NCBI RefSeq assembly: GCF_040253585.1
Contig: NZ_JBELAU010000011.1
Coordinates: 226,612 to 290,611, forward strand
Length of the DNA: 64,000 nucleotides
Reading direction: 5' to 3'
DNA from: Emticicia sp040253585
GTDB taxonomy: Bacteria > Bacteroidota > Bacteroidia > Cytophagales > Spirosomataceae
Part shown: in pieces, positions 17,706-26,034 of the stretch
Position numbering within the stretch: the stretch's first letter is position 1
How the letters are laid out: every line of letters starts with the position of its first letter
Notes under the pieces: model-generated
What the model saw: only the letters and a program-made list of their open reading frames with translations
Databases searched by the model: none
Told to the model about the DNA's origin: nothing
Position numbers and translations under genes: made by a program

Positions 17706-20700
17706 ATGACAAGAATTATTACTTACTTTTATTTATTGCTTGCCTCCATTAACTTACCGATATTGGAAAGCTCGATTTTTGCCAGCACAACAAATACAAC
17801 AATTGCATTCAATGATATTCCTCTCAACTTATCGGCAAAAGACAAACGGAATAACATTCAGCTACAACCAAAATTCACAGTTGTTTCAGTTACCGATGGT
17901 AAAGTTATTCCACTAAAAGAAGTAGATGGACGGTTTACTGTAATGGTAAAGAGCGGTGAATCTTACAAAATAACTGCGATTTTAGACGGCTACCATACCA
18001 AAGAAAAAATTCAGAATATTGCCGCTGACCAAGACAAAGAAGGTTTCAATGTAGTACTCGATATGGAACCGCAGCCCTCAGCTTCTTTGATTCTTAAAGC
18101 CCTTGATGATGCCACCGGTGATAACGTAGATGCGACGTTTACGATTACCGCTGGAGACAAAACATATACAGGAAAAACTGGTAAAGGTATCCCGTATTTC
18201 AGAATTGTAATCACAAAAGCTGATTTATACACAGTTGAGGTAACTACCAATAGCCACAAACCCAAGAGAGAGAGTTTTGCTTTAGAAGTTGGCGATCCAG
18301 CCCGTTCTTACAACAAAGAAATTAGACTCGAAAAGCCTACAAGTGGGGTTAAAATTCTTATTATTGGTGATGACACAAAGAAAATTTTAAAAGGTGTGAG
18401 TCTGAAAATTACAAACACAACTGATAATCTGCTTTTCTTTGATAATATATTACCTGAAGGAGAGGCTGTTGTTGAGTTCGACCCAGCCAAAAAATATTCT
18501 GCTGCTATCGAACAATCTGGCTATACGCCTTTGAAGATAGATCTGAAAGCCACAAATCAGAAAGAATACACCATCACGATGCCCTCTGAAAGTTTCTTTT
18601 CATTTGGAGCTTATGATAAACTTTCTGGAAAGCGGCTTCCTGCAACTTTCAAAATTTCTTACAAAGAAAACACCCAAGAAATTAAAGGAACTGTTGATGC
18701 TGATATAAAATTCAAACCAACTGAAGGTGGAATTTATACAGTTGAAGTGAGCCACCCGAATTATACTACTAAAAAAGAGCCATTTAATTTAGAAAATCTT
18801 AGTGCAGGTAAACTGAGCCACAAAATAATGCTCGAAAGTACTGTTGATGAGTACGTTATTTTAGTGGTTGATGGTGAAGACAAGCAGATGATTCAGGGAG
18901 CTGATGTGAAAATTTTTGATGATATAAAACAACCAGTTCCTGTAAAATTGAATGCTAAAACAGGCGAATATAAGATAGTTTTAGAAAAAAACAAAGATTA
19001 CTTCTTGCAAGTCGAAGCCAATGGCTACATGAAGCAAACAGGTACTCTTCAACGTAGTACAAGCAAATTGATTGGTATCAATTTGCAGAAGGTATTCCAA
19101 ACTGTTTTCTATTCGGCTATTGATGGTATAACCAAAAAGCCAATCGAAGCAAAATATAAATTGATGCGTTCGGACCAAGACCCATTAATTGGAATGTCTG
19201 ATGCGAGTAAGCAATATAAAATTGACCTCTTCCCTCAGAAAAACTATGTATTGGAAGTTTCAGCTGATGGTTACAAAACACTTACTGAAAACCCATCATT
19301 TACAGCAGGCAAAACAGAAAAAGATGGAACTAAGATTGTTGAGTTACAAAAAGATGCCTACACTTTTACATTTAAGGTTGTTGATGCACAAAAGAAACAA
19401 ACTCTCAATAATGCCAAATTATCAATTTTAAATTTGAGTACAAGCCAACCCGTTGGCACATCTAACGATAAGAATGGTTTTACAGTAAATTTACCGATAA
19501 CAGGAACTTATTCCGTAACGGTTGAGGCGGAGGGTTATGAAAAATCTTCTCAGAATATTGATGCTAAAGCTTTGGCATCAAATAGCCAATTTGAACAAGA
19601 AATTCCTCTCTTTAAAAATGCTCTTGACAAAATTAAGTTGATGGTTCAAGATGAAGACAAAGGTGGAAATGTAGCTAATGCTAATCTCAGGGTTTTCAAT
19701 GCCAATAATGAACCAATATCAATTGTTGCAAATCCACTTTCTGCCGAATGGCTGGCAGAACTCAAAAATGAGGAATCTTACAGCGTAGAAATCAAGGCCG
19801 ATGGTTATATACCTTATAAAGGTAGTTTACCAAAAAATCCTTCTAACAAAACGGTTAAATTAAAAATTAAGAAAGTACCGACCGAAGAAATTTCTTTCGC
19901 ACCAATTGATGCCTTGACTAAAAAAGGAATCGTTTCTGAATTTAAAATTACAACTGGCGGCGAAGTAGTGAATGGTACTCTCGCACAAGGTGGAACGAGA
20001 ATGAAAGTGACTTTGGCTCAAGATAAAAGCTATGAAATTGAAGTTTCGCCAAATGGCTACAAAACATATAAAGATGTAGTGAATTTTGCTTCAGCGGTGA
20101 ATGGACTCATAACCATTTCCTTGAAAAAAGAAGCTTACGGCTTCAATTTCAAGGCCCTTGATTCAAAAAACAAGCAACCAATTCCAAATGTTAAACTGAA
20201 ATTGACTGACGATGCCAATCAAACTGTTACAGCAAAATTTGCTATCGAAACACAGGATTTTCAGGCAAATTTACTTCCCGACAAAAAATATACTGTTGAA
20301 GTTGAAGCCCCAGGCTACGAAGTCTATGCTGAAACTGTCGATGTAACAACTTTGGCAACTACTTCTGACTTTAAGCGAGATATGTTTATGGTGAAGAAAG
20401 AAATCGAAAAGAAAGTTGAACCTAAGCCAGAACCTAAAAAAGAAGAGACTAAGGCTGTTGAGAAAAAGCCAGAGCCAGTTAAACCACCAGAAAAGAAAGT
20501 CGAGGTGGCTGTTACAACTCCCGAAAAACCAATAGAGAAAAAACCAGAACCTGCTCCAAAAAAAGCAGAAAAAGTTTATGTTGATAATGCAACAGTTATA
20601 ACAGACGAAGACTTTAACGTAAAAGTTGAAATATTTGAGAATCTTGGTGTTGGTAAACGCTTTCGTTTGAGCAATTTGTACTTCGAGCAAAGTAGTTCCC

Positions 20701-20996
20701 AAATTAAAGCACAATCTTTCCCGCAGCTTGATAAATTAGTAAATACAATGAAGCTAAACCCCAAAGTAAAACTCGAGATTGTAGGTTATACAGATAATAA
20801 CGGAGACCCACGTTTGAATCTTTCTTTATCGCATTTTAGAGCAACAGTTGTCTCTAATTATCTATTTAATAAAGGTGTGGCAGCCAATAGAATAAAAGCA
20901 ATAGGAAAAGGACAAGAAGACCCAATTGCACCAAATGATACTGAGGATAATAGGACAAAAAATCGCAGAGTAGAATTTGTGATTACAGAAAACTAA
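17706..20996 (+). CDS. Ten-repeat OmpA-family cell-envelope protein
   Basis: A 1096-residue exported protein. After a signal peptide (about 1-27) come ten beta-rich units of about 85 residues, beginning near 50, 127, 214, 297, 383, 465, 551, 642, 727 and 810. Most contain a Y-x-hEV-x-x-x-GY motif (YFLQVEANGY, YVLEVSADGY, YSVTVEAEGY, YTVEVEAPGY), like PEGA or carboxypeptidase-regulatory-like domains. A Lys/Glu/Pro-rich linker follows at about 896-957. The end (about 985-1096) is an OmpA/MotB peptidoglycan-binding domain with VGYTDNNGDPRLNLSLSHFRA and NRRVEFVI. I infer a long periplasmic or outer-membrane tether. It reads alone, with a terminator after it. Confidence 0.85.
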   Translation: MTRIITYFYLLLASINLPILESSIFASTTNTTIAFNDIPLNLSAKDKRNNIQLQPKFTVVSVTDGKVIPLKEVDGRFTVMVKSGESYKITAILDGYHTKEKIQNIAADQDKEGFNVVLDMEPQPSASLILKALDDATGDNVDATFTITAGDKTYTGKTGKGIPYFRIVITKADLYTVEVTTNSHKPKRESFALEVGDPARSYNKEIRLEKPTSGVKILIIGDDTKKILKGVSLKITNTTDNLLFFDNILPEGEAVVEFDPAKKYSAAIEQSGYTPLKIDLKATNQKEYTITMPSESFFSFGAYDKLSGKRLPATFKISYKENTQEIKGTVDADIKFKPTEGGIYTVEVSHPNYTTKKEPFNLENLSAGKLSHKIMLESTVDEYVILVVDGEDKQMIQGADVKIFDDIKQPVPVKLNAKTGEYKIVLEKNKDYFLQVEANGYMKQTGTLQRSTSKLIGINLQKVFQTVFYSAIDGITKKPIEAKYKLMRSDQDPLIGMSDASKQYKIDLFPQKNYVLEVSADGYKTLTENPSFTAGKTEKDGTKIVELQKDAYTFTFKVVDAQKKQTLNNAKLSILNLSTSQPVGTSNDKNGFTVNLPITGTYSVTVEAEGYEKSSQNIDAKALASNSQFEQEIPLFKNALDKIKLMVQDEDKGGNVANANLRVFNANNEPISIVANPLSAEWLAELKNEESYSVEIKADGYIPYKGSLPKNPSNKTVKLKIKKVPTEEISFAPIDALTKKGIVSEFKITTGGEVVNGTLAQGGTRMKVTLAQDKSYEIEVSPNGYKTYKDVVNFASAVNGLITISLKKEAYGFNFKALDSKNKQPIPNVKLKLTDDANQTVTAKFAIETQDFQANLLPDKKYTVEVEAPGYEVYAETVDVTTLATTSDFKRDMFMVKKEIEKKVEPKPEPKKEETKAVEKKPEPVKPPEKKVEVAVTTPEKPIEKKPEPAPKKAEKVYVDNATVITDEDFNVKVEIFENLGVGKRFRLSNLYFEQSSSQIKAQSFPQLDKLVNTMKLNPKVKLEIVGYTDNNGDPRLNLSLSHFRATVVSNYLFNKGVAANRIKAIGKGQEDPIAPNDTEDNRTKNRRVEFVITEN

Positions 20997-21017
20997 GAAA
21001 TAAAAATAGCATATAAA

Positions 21018-21050
21018 CAACGACCCACGAAATCTATTCTTGGGTCGTTG
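21018..21050. terminator. Bidirectional terminator hairpin
   Basis: Arms CAACGACCCA (21018-21027) and TGGGTCGTTG (21041-21050) pair perfectly across 13 nt, followed on the plus strand by CTCTTTTTAT. It serves the ompA-like gene; its distal arm overlaps the last codons of the convergent tsaC gene. Confidence 0.7.
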
Positions 21051-22002
21051 CTCTTTTTATACGATCGTTGATAGCTCTCCCTAAACCTTTTTCGGGAAGT
21101 AATTCGGTATAAATTTTATCAAAACCACGAGCATCAAGCAAACGCATATACGCAAAAAGATTTTTGGCAGCTTCACTTAAATCTCCCGATGGGGAAAGTA
21201 AAAGTTGATTTTCAATAGGAATATTTGCATTAAATTTATCAAGCCCCAAATAACCCACGTCAGTCGAAGAATCAATTGATATCGGTACGCCGCCCGATTT
21301 ATAATTAATAATTGATAATTGAGTCCGTGGTGCATAATGGCTTTTAAGCATTCCAGGGGCTTTCGGGTTTGAAGACGAATGTTCTTCAATTCTAACTTTT
21401 CCTACAACTGCTTCAATTTCTTCAATTGCCAGACCACCTTTGCGAAGAACTACGATTTCATCATCAAAAAAACCAATAATCGAAGATTCAATTCCGACCT
21501 TACATTCTCCGCCATCTAAAATATACTTTATTTTATCACCGAGCTGATTATCAACATGTTGTGCAGAAGTTGGAGAAATATAACCAAAAGGATTGGCACT
21601 CGGAGCGGCCAACGGAAAATCAAGTTTTTGTAATAAATCTAAGGCCAAAGGATGACTCGGAATTCTGACCGCAACCGTTTCAAGTCCAGACGTCACTAAA
21701 TCAGAAATGACTTCTTTTTTTGGTAAAAGCAAAGTCAAAGGCCCTGGCATAAAGTGTTTAGCCAATAGTTGTGCTTGTTCGGGTATTTCTTTTACAAACT
21801 CACGAACTCGCTCAATACTTGATGTATGCACAATCAGTGGGTCGAAAGTTGGGCGATTTTTTACCGTAAAAATCTTAGTAATTGCTTCCGAATTATAGGC
21901 ATTTCCTGCTAAACCATAAACCGTTTCGGTAGGTAAGCCAATCACCTCACCTCCCTTCAAAACTTCAATTGCTTGTTCTATATCTTTTCCTATAATTGCC
22001 AT
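21034..22002 (-). CDS. L-threonylcarbamoyladenylate synthase (Sua5 type)
   Basis: A 322-residue Sua5/YrdC enzyme that makes threonylcarbamoyl-AMP for tRNA t6A modification. The YrdC domain (about 1-190) shows GGEVIGLPTETVYGLAGNA, KNRPTFDPLIVHTSS, PGPLTLLLPK and AAPSANPFGYISPTSAQHV. A Sua5 extension follows after APGMLKSHYAPRTQ. The segment LSIINYKSGG after the linker is encoded by three tandem 7-nt words (21301-21321), an oddity. It overlaps the stop of the upstream GNAT gene by one base, so the two are probably translationally coupled. Confidence 0.9.
   Translation of the reverse strand: MAIIGKDIEQAIEVLKGGEVIGLPTETVYGLAGNAYNSEAITKIFTVKNRPTFDPLIVHTSSIERVREFVKEIPEQAQLLAKHFMPGPLTLLLPKKEVISDLVTSGLETVAVRIPSHPLALDLLQKLDFPLAAPSANPFGYISPTSAQHVDNQLGDKIKYILDGGECKVGIESSIIGFFDDEIVVLRKGGLAIEEIEAVVGKVRIEEHSSSNPKAPGMLKSHYAPRTQLSIINYKSGGVPISIDSSTDVGYLGLDKFNANIPIENQLLLSPSGDLSEAAKNLFAYMRLLDARGFDKIYTELLPEKGLGRAINDRIKRATTQE
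21301..21321. repeat. Heptad words inside the tsaC/sua5 coding region
   Basis: ATAATTA, ATAATTG, ATAATTG in direct tandem. The 21-nt block keeps the frame and encodes part of the segment just after the conserved HYAPRTQ linker. It resembles the intergenic heptad blocks of this window. Confidence 0.55.
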
Positions 22003-22475
22003 TAAACTAATGCTTTTTCAAAATAAACAATATCTGGTTCGGGATTAAAATTATAGGCTTGAGTTTCTCCAAAACCCAAAGAAGCATATAAATAATTGGC
22101 AGATTCTAAACGTCTTAAAGTGTCCAACTTCATTGTTAAATACCCTTTAGCTTTTGCTTCCTCCATCAATCTGTTTGCCAACATTTTCCCCAGCCCCAAA
22201 CCTTGAAATTGAGTTTTTACAAATAAGCGTTTCATTTCACAAACACCATTTTCAAGTTTCCAAAGTGCAATACAACCTGCTGGCTGGCCATTTACTTTGG
22301 CTAAGAAAATTGAGCCTTCTGGCTCAGCATATTTTGCTGGTAACTTTGCCAATTCATTTTCAAAGTCTTGAAAATCAAGATTTATTTGCAAAAAATCAAC
22401 GTATTCTCGGAATAGTTGCTTAACATCCTCTAAATCTTGTTTGCTACTTATTTTTTCTATTTCAATCTTTCTCAT
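22002..22475 (-). CDS. GNAT-family N-acetyltransferase
   Basis: A 157-residue GNAT protein. The acetyl-CoA pyrophosphate loop is visible in MKRLFVKTQFQGLGLGKML (Q/RxxGxG/A pattern), preceded by the beta-4 strand PAGCIALWKLENGVCEM and followed by KGYLTMKLDTLRRLESANYLYASLGF. The substrate is unknown. It starts 3 nt after the truA stop and its end overlaps the tsaC start, making truA-GNAT-tsaC a tight operon. A role on ribosomal or tRNA-related substrates would fit the neighbours, but that is only a guess. Confidence 0.85.
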   Translation of the reverse strand: MRKIEIEKISSKQDLEDVKQLFREYVDFLQINLDFQDFENELAKLPAKYAEPEGSIFLAKVNGQPAGCIALWKLENGVCEMKRLFVKTQFQGLGLGKMLANRLMEEAKAKGYLTMKLDTLRRLESANYLYASLGFGETQAYNFNPEPDIVYFEKALV

Positions 22476-22478
22476 TTT

Positions 22479-23213
22479 TTAGAATTTATACCCAACCTCC
22501 ACCAAAGTTAGACCTTCGGGCGGCACTGCTCTACCCGCATTATTTCTATTTTTGGAAATAATTATTTGCTCAAAAGCTACTAAACTTAATCTTTCAGCAC
22601 CGATTTCAATCATTGTTCCAACAATTGCCCGTACCATTCCTCTCAAAAACCTATCAGCTTTTATATGAAACAATAATGTTTGACCTTGTTGTTCCCAGTA
22701 AGCAAATTCAATCTTACAATTAAAAGTTTGAACATCTGTCTTTACCTTGCTAAAGCACTGAAAATCAACATATTTCTGCATTAGTTCTCCTGCTTTATTC
22801 ATCAAGTCAAGGTCGAGTTTAGACTTATAAAAATAAGAAGTTTCGTATCCGAAAGGGCTTTTTTCTTGCTGAATTCTGTAAATATATTTGCGATGAGTAG
22901 CATCAAATCGAGAATGAAATTCATCGGAAACCAATTTTATTTGATGAATAGCAATATCTTTTGTCAGAATTCCATTCAAACTATTTACAAGCTTTTCAGG
23001 TGCTTCAATCAATTTATCAAAGTCAAAATGTGCAAACTGCTGTGCGGCATGAACTCCTGCATCGGTTCGACTACTGCCTGTAATTTCAATTTTTTCTTTC
23101 AGCACCATTGAAAGGGCTTTTTCAATACATTCTTGCACGCTTGTGGCGTTGGGTTGAATCTGCCAACCATGAAAAGCTGTGCCTCTATATGAACATTCAA
23201 TTATGTAACGCAT
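22479..23213 (-). CDS. truA: tRNA pseudouridine synthase A
   Basis: A 244-residue TruA, which isomerises uridines 38-40 in the tRNA anticodon arm. The catalytic Asp51 sits in GSSRTDAGVHAAQQFAHF. FHGWQIQPNATSVQECIEKAL near the start, HSRFDATHRKYIYRI in the middle and FLRGMVRAIVGTMIEIG near the end are family segments. Length is normal. It is the first gene of a three-gene minus-strand operon and diverges from parA across a 301-nt gap. Confidence 0.94.
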   Translation of the reverse strand: MRYIIECSYRGTAFHGWQIQPNATSVQECIEKALSMVLKEKIEITGSSRTDAGVHAAQQFAHFDFDKLIEAPEKLVNSLNGILTKDIAIHQIKLVSDEFHSRFDATHRKYIYRIQQEKSPFGYETSYFYKSKLDLDLMNKAGELMQKYVDFQCFSKVKTDVQTFNCKIEFAYWEQQGQTLLFHIKADRFLRGMVRAIVGTMIEIGAERLSLVAFEQIIISKNRNNAGRAVPPEGLTLVEVGYKF

Positions 23214-23219
23214 GTTGCA

Positions 23220-23399
23220 AATTTACGATTTACGAATGACGATTTACGAATTTGAAAAGAAAAAATCATAGTGAAAACCATAAATTTTAATTTCAATAAT
23301 TCAAAAATGCACAACTAACTGACTATCAAAAGGATAACTAAAAAGTATGTCATCTAAATCAACAATTATTCGTAAATCGTCATTCATAAATCGTAAATT
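23220..23399. repeat. 32-nt inverted repeat made of heptad words
   Basis: Left arm units: AATTTAC, GATTTAC, GAATGAC, GATTTAC, GAATTTG (23220-23254). The right arm (23368-23399) is the reverse complement with one mismatch. The spacer is 116 nt. The structure lies between the truA start and the parA control region. Confidence 0.75.
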
Positions 23400-23410
23400 C
23401 AAGTAAAATC

Positions 23411-23453
23411 TTATCCACATCGTGGAACATTTTACCCACAGCGTGGAACATTT
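23411..23453. promoter_or_regulatory. Phased DnaA-box/parS-half-site repeats upstream of parA
   Basis: Copy one: TTATCCACA (23411-23419, a perfect DnaA-box consensus) then TCGTGGAACATTT. Copy two begins 21 nt later: TTACCCACA (23432-23440) then GCGTGGAACATTT. GTGGAACA is half of the parS variant palindrome found in several phyla; within each copy CCAC and GTGG are separated by 3 nt. The location, 60-100 nt before parA, suggests an operator for ParB or DnaA. Confidence 0.5.
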
Positions 23454-23514
23454 AATTGTTTATTAACATTAAAAGTCTGATATTTGAGCCAGTAATTTTC
23501 TCTAACCACAAGAA

Positions 23515-24297
23515 ATGGGAAAAATAATAGCAATTGCCAATCAAAAAGGTGGTGTAGGCAAAACCACAACCACAATTAACCTTGCAGCAAGTTTGGCTGC
23601 CCTCGAATTCCGTACGCTCATTATTGATGCAGACCCTCAGGCTAACGCCACTTCAGGATTGGGTTTTAATCCGAAGGAGGTTGAAAACAGTATTTATGAA
23701 TGTATGGTTGATGATATTCGCCCACGTGATATTATCATCGAAACCGATTTTCCGAACCTCGATTTACTGCCATCACACATCGACTTGGTGGGTGCTGAAA
23801 TTGAGATGATTAACCTTCCTAAACGTGAAGAGAAAATGAAAGAATCGCTCATGGATGTAAAAGACATGTACGATTTTATCATTATCGACTGCTCGCCATC
23901 GCTGGGTTTAATCGTTATCAACAGTCTGACGGCCGCCGATTCGGTTATAGTACCAGTGCAATGCGAATACTTTGCATTAGAAGGACTCGGTAAGTTGCTG
24001 AATACCATTAAGATTATTCAACAACGCCTCAACCCTGCTCTAACAATCGAAGGGATTTTGCTGACGATGTATGATTTAAGGGTACGTTTATCGAACCAAG
24101 TGGTGCATGAAGTAACAACTCACTTCAGAAATATGGTTTTCCAAACCCTTATTCCACGAAATATTCGACTTTCAGAATCACCAAGTTATGGTGTTCCAGC
24201 ACTTGCTCAAGATGCCGATAGCAAAGGTGCAATTAGTTATCTGAATCTCGCTCGTGAAATTTTGGTTAAAAACGGAAAGCTTGGGGTGGATAACTAA
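23515..24297 (+). CDS. parA: Chromosome-partitioning ATPase ParA (Soj)
   Basis: A 260-residue ParA/Soj ATPase with the deviant Walker A KGGVGKTTT at 11-19, the switch segment LLIDADPQANAT-like LIIDADPQANATSGLG, and Walker B DFIIIDCSPSLGL. It drives segregation of the origin region together with ParB. The short N-terminus lacks an HTH, so it is the chromosomal (Soj-like) kind. It is followed after 70 nt by parB. The upstream phased repeats could be its control site. Confidence 0.94.
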   Translation: MGKIIAIANQKGGVGKTTTTINLAASLAALEFRTLIIDADPQANATSGLGFNPKEVENSIYECMVDDIRPRDIIIETDFPNLDLLPSHIDLVGAEIEMINLPKREEKMKESLMDVKDMYDFIIIDCSPSLGLIVINSLTAADSVIVPVQCEYFALEGLGKLLNTIKIIQQRLNPALTIEGILLTMYDLRVRLSNQVVHEVTTHFRNMVFQTLIPRNIRLSESPSYGVPALAQDADSKGAISYLNLAREILVKNGKLGVDN

Positions 24298-24367
24298 ACA
24301 AATTTCAATCAACAATTAGCAAATGAATAAAAACAGTGATGTTTCTTTATTCATCAATTAAGATATT

Positions 24368-25303
24368 ATGGAGCCTAAGGTAGCAAACACAAAGAAGAGC
24401 ATGACTGGACTCGGAAGGGGTCTTGGAGCATTGCTGTCTGATTCGGGTTCGGAAAAAGGGGCTGAAAAAAGTTTTGAAACCCCCGTACCACGCCGAATGG
24501 AAGCCATGAGTTCGATGCACGAAATCATGATTGAATCGGTAGAAACTAATCCATTTCAACCACGTACACACTTCGACCAAGAAGCATTGCAAGAATTGGC
24601 CGAGTCAATAAAAGTTTTGGGTATTATTCAACCCATTACGGTTAAAGAATCAAGCCCAGGAAAATATACACTTATTTCGGGAGAAAGACGTTTGCAGGCT
24701 TCGAAACTTGCAGGATTTAGCAAAATCCCTGCCTATATTCGTACTGCCAACGACCAACAAATGCTCGAAATGGCACTCATTGAAAACATTCAACGTGAAA
24801 ACCTGAATGCCATCGAGATTGCCCTAAGTTATCACCGTTTGTTGAGCGAATTTCAACTAAAACAAGAAGAACTTGGTGATAGAGTCGGAAAAAACCGTAC
24901 AACTGTAAATAATTATTTGAGGTTATTGAAACTGCCAGATGTTATTCAAGCAGCAGTCAGAGATAGTGAGATTTCGATGGGGCATGCACGTGCGTTGATA
25001 AATATCGATAATCACGAAACTCAGATTAAGCTTTTCAACAAGATTGTTCAGGAAAACTGGTCAGTAAGAAAAGTAGAAGATGAAGTTCGTAGATTAACTT
25101 TGATAATTCCAGAAGAAGGGAAAGCAACTCGTCAAGTAACGATTAAGCAAGAAATATCTTCATTACAATTTAGATTACAAGGATATTTCGGAACAAAAGT
25201 TTTGGTAAAAGCGGATGATAAACACAAAGGAGAAATTAAGATTCCGTTTACTTCAAAAGAAGAACTCGACAAAATCCTTAATGCAATTAAAGTTAACGAT
25301 TGA
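24368..25303 (+). CDS. parB: Chromosome-partitioning protein ParB (Spo0J/Noc type)
   Basis: A 311-residue ParB CTPase/DNA-binding protein. Visible are the N-terminal TGLGRGLGALLSD motif that contacts ParA, the NPFQPRTHFDQEALQELAES segment, the CTP-binding LISGERRLQASKLAG and ENIQRENLNAIE motifs, and an HTH (LGDRVGKNRTTVNNYLRLL; MGHARALINI). A C-terminal dimerisation domain follows. ParB binds parS and spreads as a clamp. It is the second gene of parA-parB-DUF5683-dapB-lepB, a gene order frequent in this phylum. Confidence 0.94.
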   Translation: MEPKVANTKKSMTGLGRGLGALLSDSGSEKGAEKSFETPVPRRMEAMSSMHEIMIESVETNPFQPRTHFDQEALQELAESIKVLGIIQPITVKESSPGKYTLISGERRLQASKLAGFSKIPAYIRTANDQQMLEMALIENIQRENLNAIEIALSYHRLLSEFQLKQEELGDRVGKNRTTVNNYLRLLKLPDVIQAAVRDSEISMGHARALINIDNHETQIKLFNKIVQENWSVRKVEDEVRRLTLIIPEEGKATRQVTIKQEISSLQFRLQGYFGTKVLVKADDKHKGEIKIPFTSKEELDKILNAIKVND

Positions 25304-25385
25304 TTCGTTAAGGAATGTTAAATACTTGATTTTCTGATACTTACATCACCTTGTGAGCGTTAATAAAATCAAAAAATAAAACATA

Positions 25386-26006
25386 ATGATACGGATTTTA
25401 ATCGTCCTTTCTTTTATTTCGAGCACTACTCTTGCACAAAAACTTGATACAACTAAAGTATTGAGTACAACAAAAGCAGTGGTTGATAGTACTAAGAAAT
25501 TGAGTTTTCTGAAAAGCGTACTCAAAACAGATTCTTCAAACAAGAGGAGTATTCCACGAACTGTGTTGTTACGCTCGTTGGTTCTCCCGGGTTGGGGACA
25601 AGCCACAAACAAGCAATATTGGGTAATTCCGATTGTATATGCAGCAGCAGCGGGCGGAGTTTATACCATTTGGTGGAATAACGATAAATATAAATTCTAT
25701 AAAAGTTATTTATCTCAACTTGTTGTTGATAAAAAAACTGAGGTGTTTATTCCTGTCAATGGTGAGCTTCGAGGGCCGTTTGTTCAAACACAAATCGAAC
25801 CAGCCGTAAAAGCCTACCGCCGTCAACGTGACCTTTCTTGGATAGGTCTTGCAGTAGGTTGGACTTTACAAGCCATCCAAGCCAATGTTTCGGCACACCT
25901 TAAAGGTTTCGATATGACTGAAGATATTTCGTTAAAACTTGAACCAGCTTTAGAATCTTCATCATTCGGAGCATCCGCTGGTGTAAAACTTAGATTAAAC
26001 TTTTAA
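25386..26006 (+). CDS. DUF5683-family exported/membrane protein
   Basis: A 206-residue protein with a signal-like N-terminus (IRILIVLSFISSTTLAQ) and the DUF5683 core RTVLLRSLVLPGWGQATNKQ followed by VIPIVYAAAAGGVYTIWW and, later, YRRQRDLSWIGLAVGWTLQAIQA. The 'PGWGQ' motif followed by membrane-like segments is typical of the family, which has no established function and often sits next to parB in Bacteroidota. It is 82 nt after parB and 28 nt before dapB, so it is likely co-transcribed. Confidence 0.8.
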   Translation: MIRILIVLSFISSTTLAQKLDTTKVLSTTKAVVDSTKKLSFLKSVLKTDSSNKRSIPRTVLLRSLVLPGWGQATNKQYWVIPIVYAAAAGGVYTIWWNNDKYKFYKSYLSQLVVDKKTEVFIPVNGELRGPFVQTQIEPAVKAYRRQRDLSWIGLAVGWTLQAIQANVSAHLKGFDMTEDISLKLEPALESSSFGASAGVKLRLNF

Positions 26007-26034
26007 TAAATCAAATAAATTACAAGCTGGAAGT

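Larger units (their letters stand above)
23214..23514. other. truA-parA divergent intergenic region
   Basis: This 301-nt gap holds three things. There is a 32-nt inverted repeat built of 7-nt words (23220-23251 with 23368-23399). There is a pair of 21-bp-phased DnaA-box/parS-half-site repeats (23411-23453). The rest (about 23255-23367 and 23454-23514) is plain AT-rich sequence that must contain the promoters of truA and parA. I see no small open frame worth calling. Confidence 0.6.

Noticed and set aside
20271..20764. Minus-strand open frames opposite the OmpA-like gene, one of 147 codons
   Set aside because: They are the antisense of the Lys/Glu/Pro-rich linker and give Phe/Trp/Leu-rich nonsense protein; the sense gene is certain.
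23411..23453. A genuine parS site
   Set aside because: The left half does not match: three bases separate CCAC and GTGG, so the 16-bp palindrome is absent; kept only as a half-site.
23214..23514. Calling the truA-parA gap the replication origin
   Set aside because: Only one perfect and one imperfect DnaA box, no dnaA or dnaN in the window, and I could not compute GC skew.
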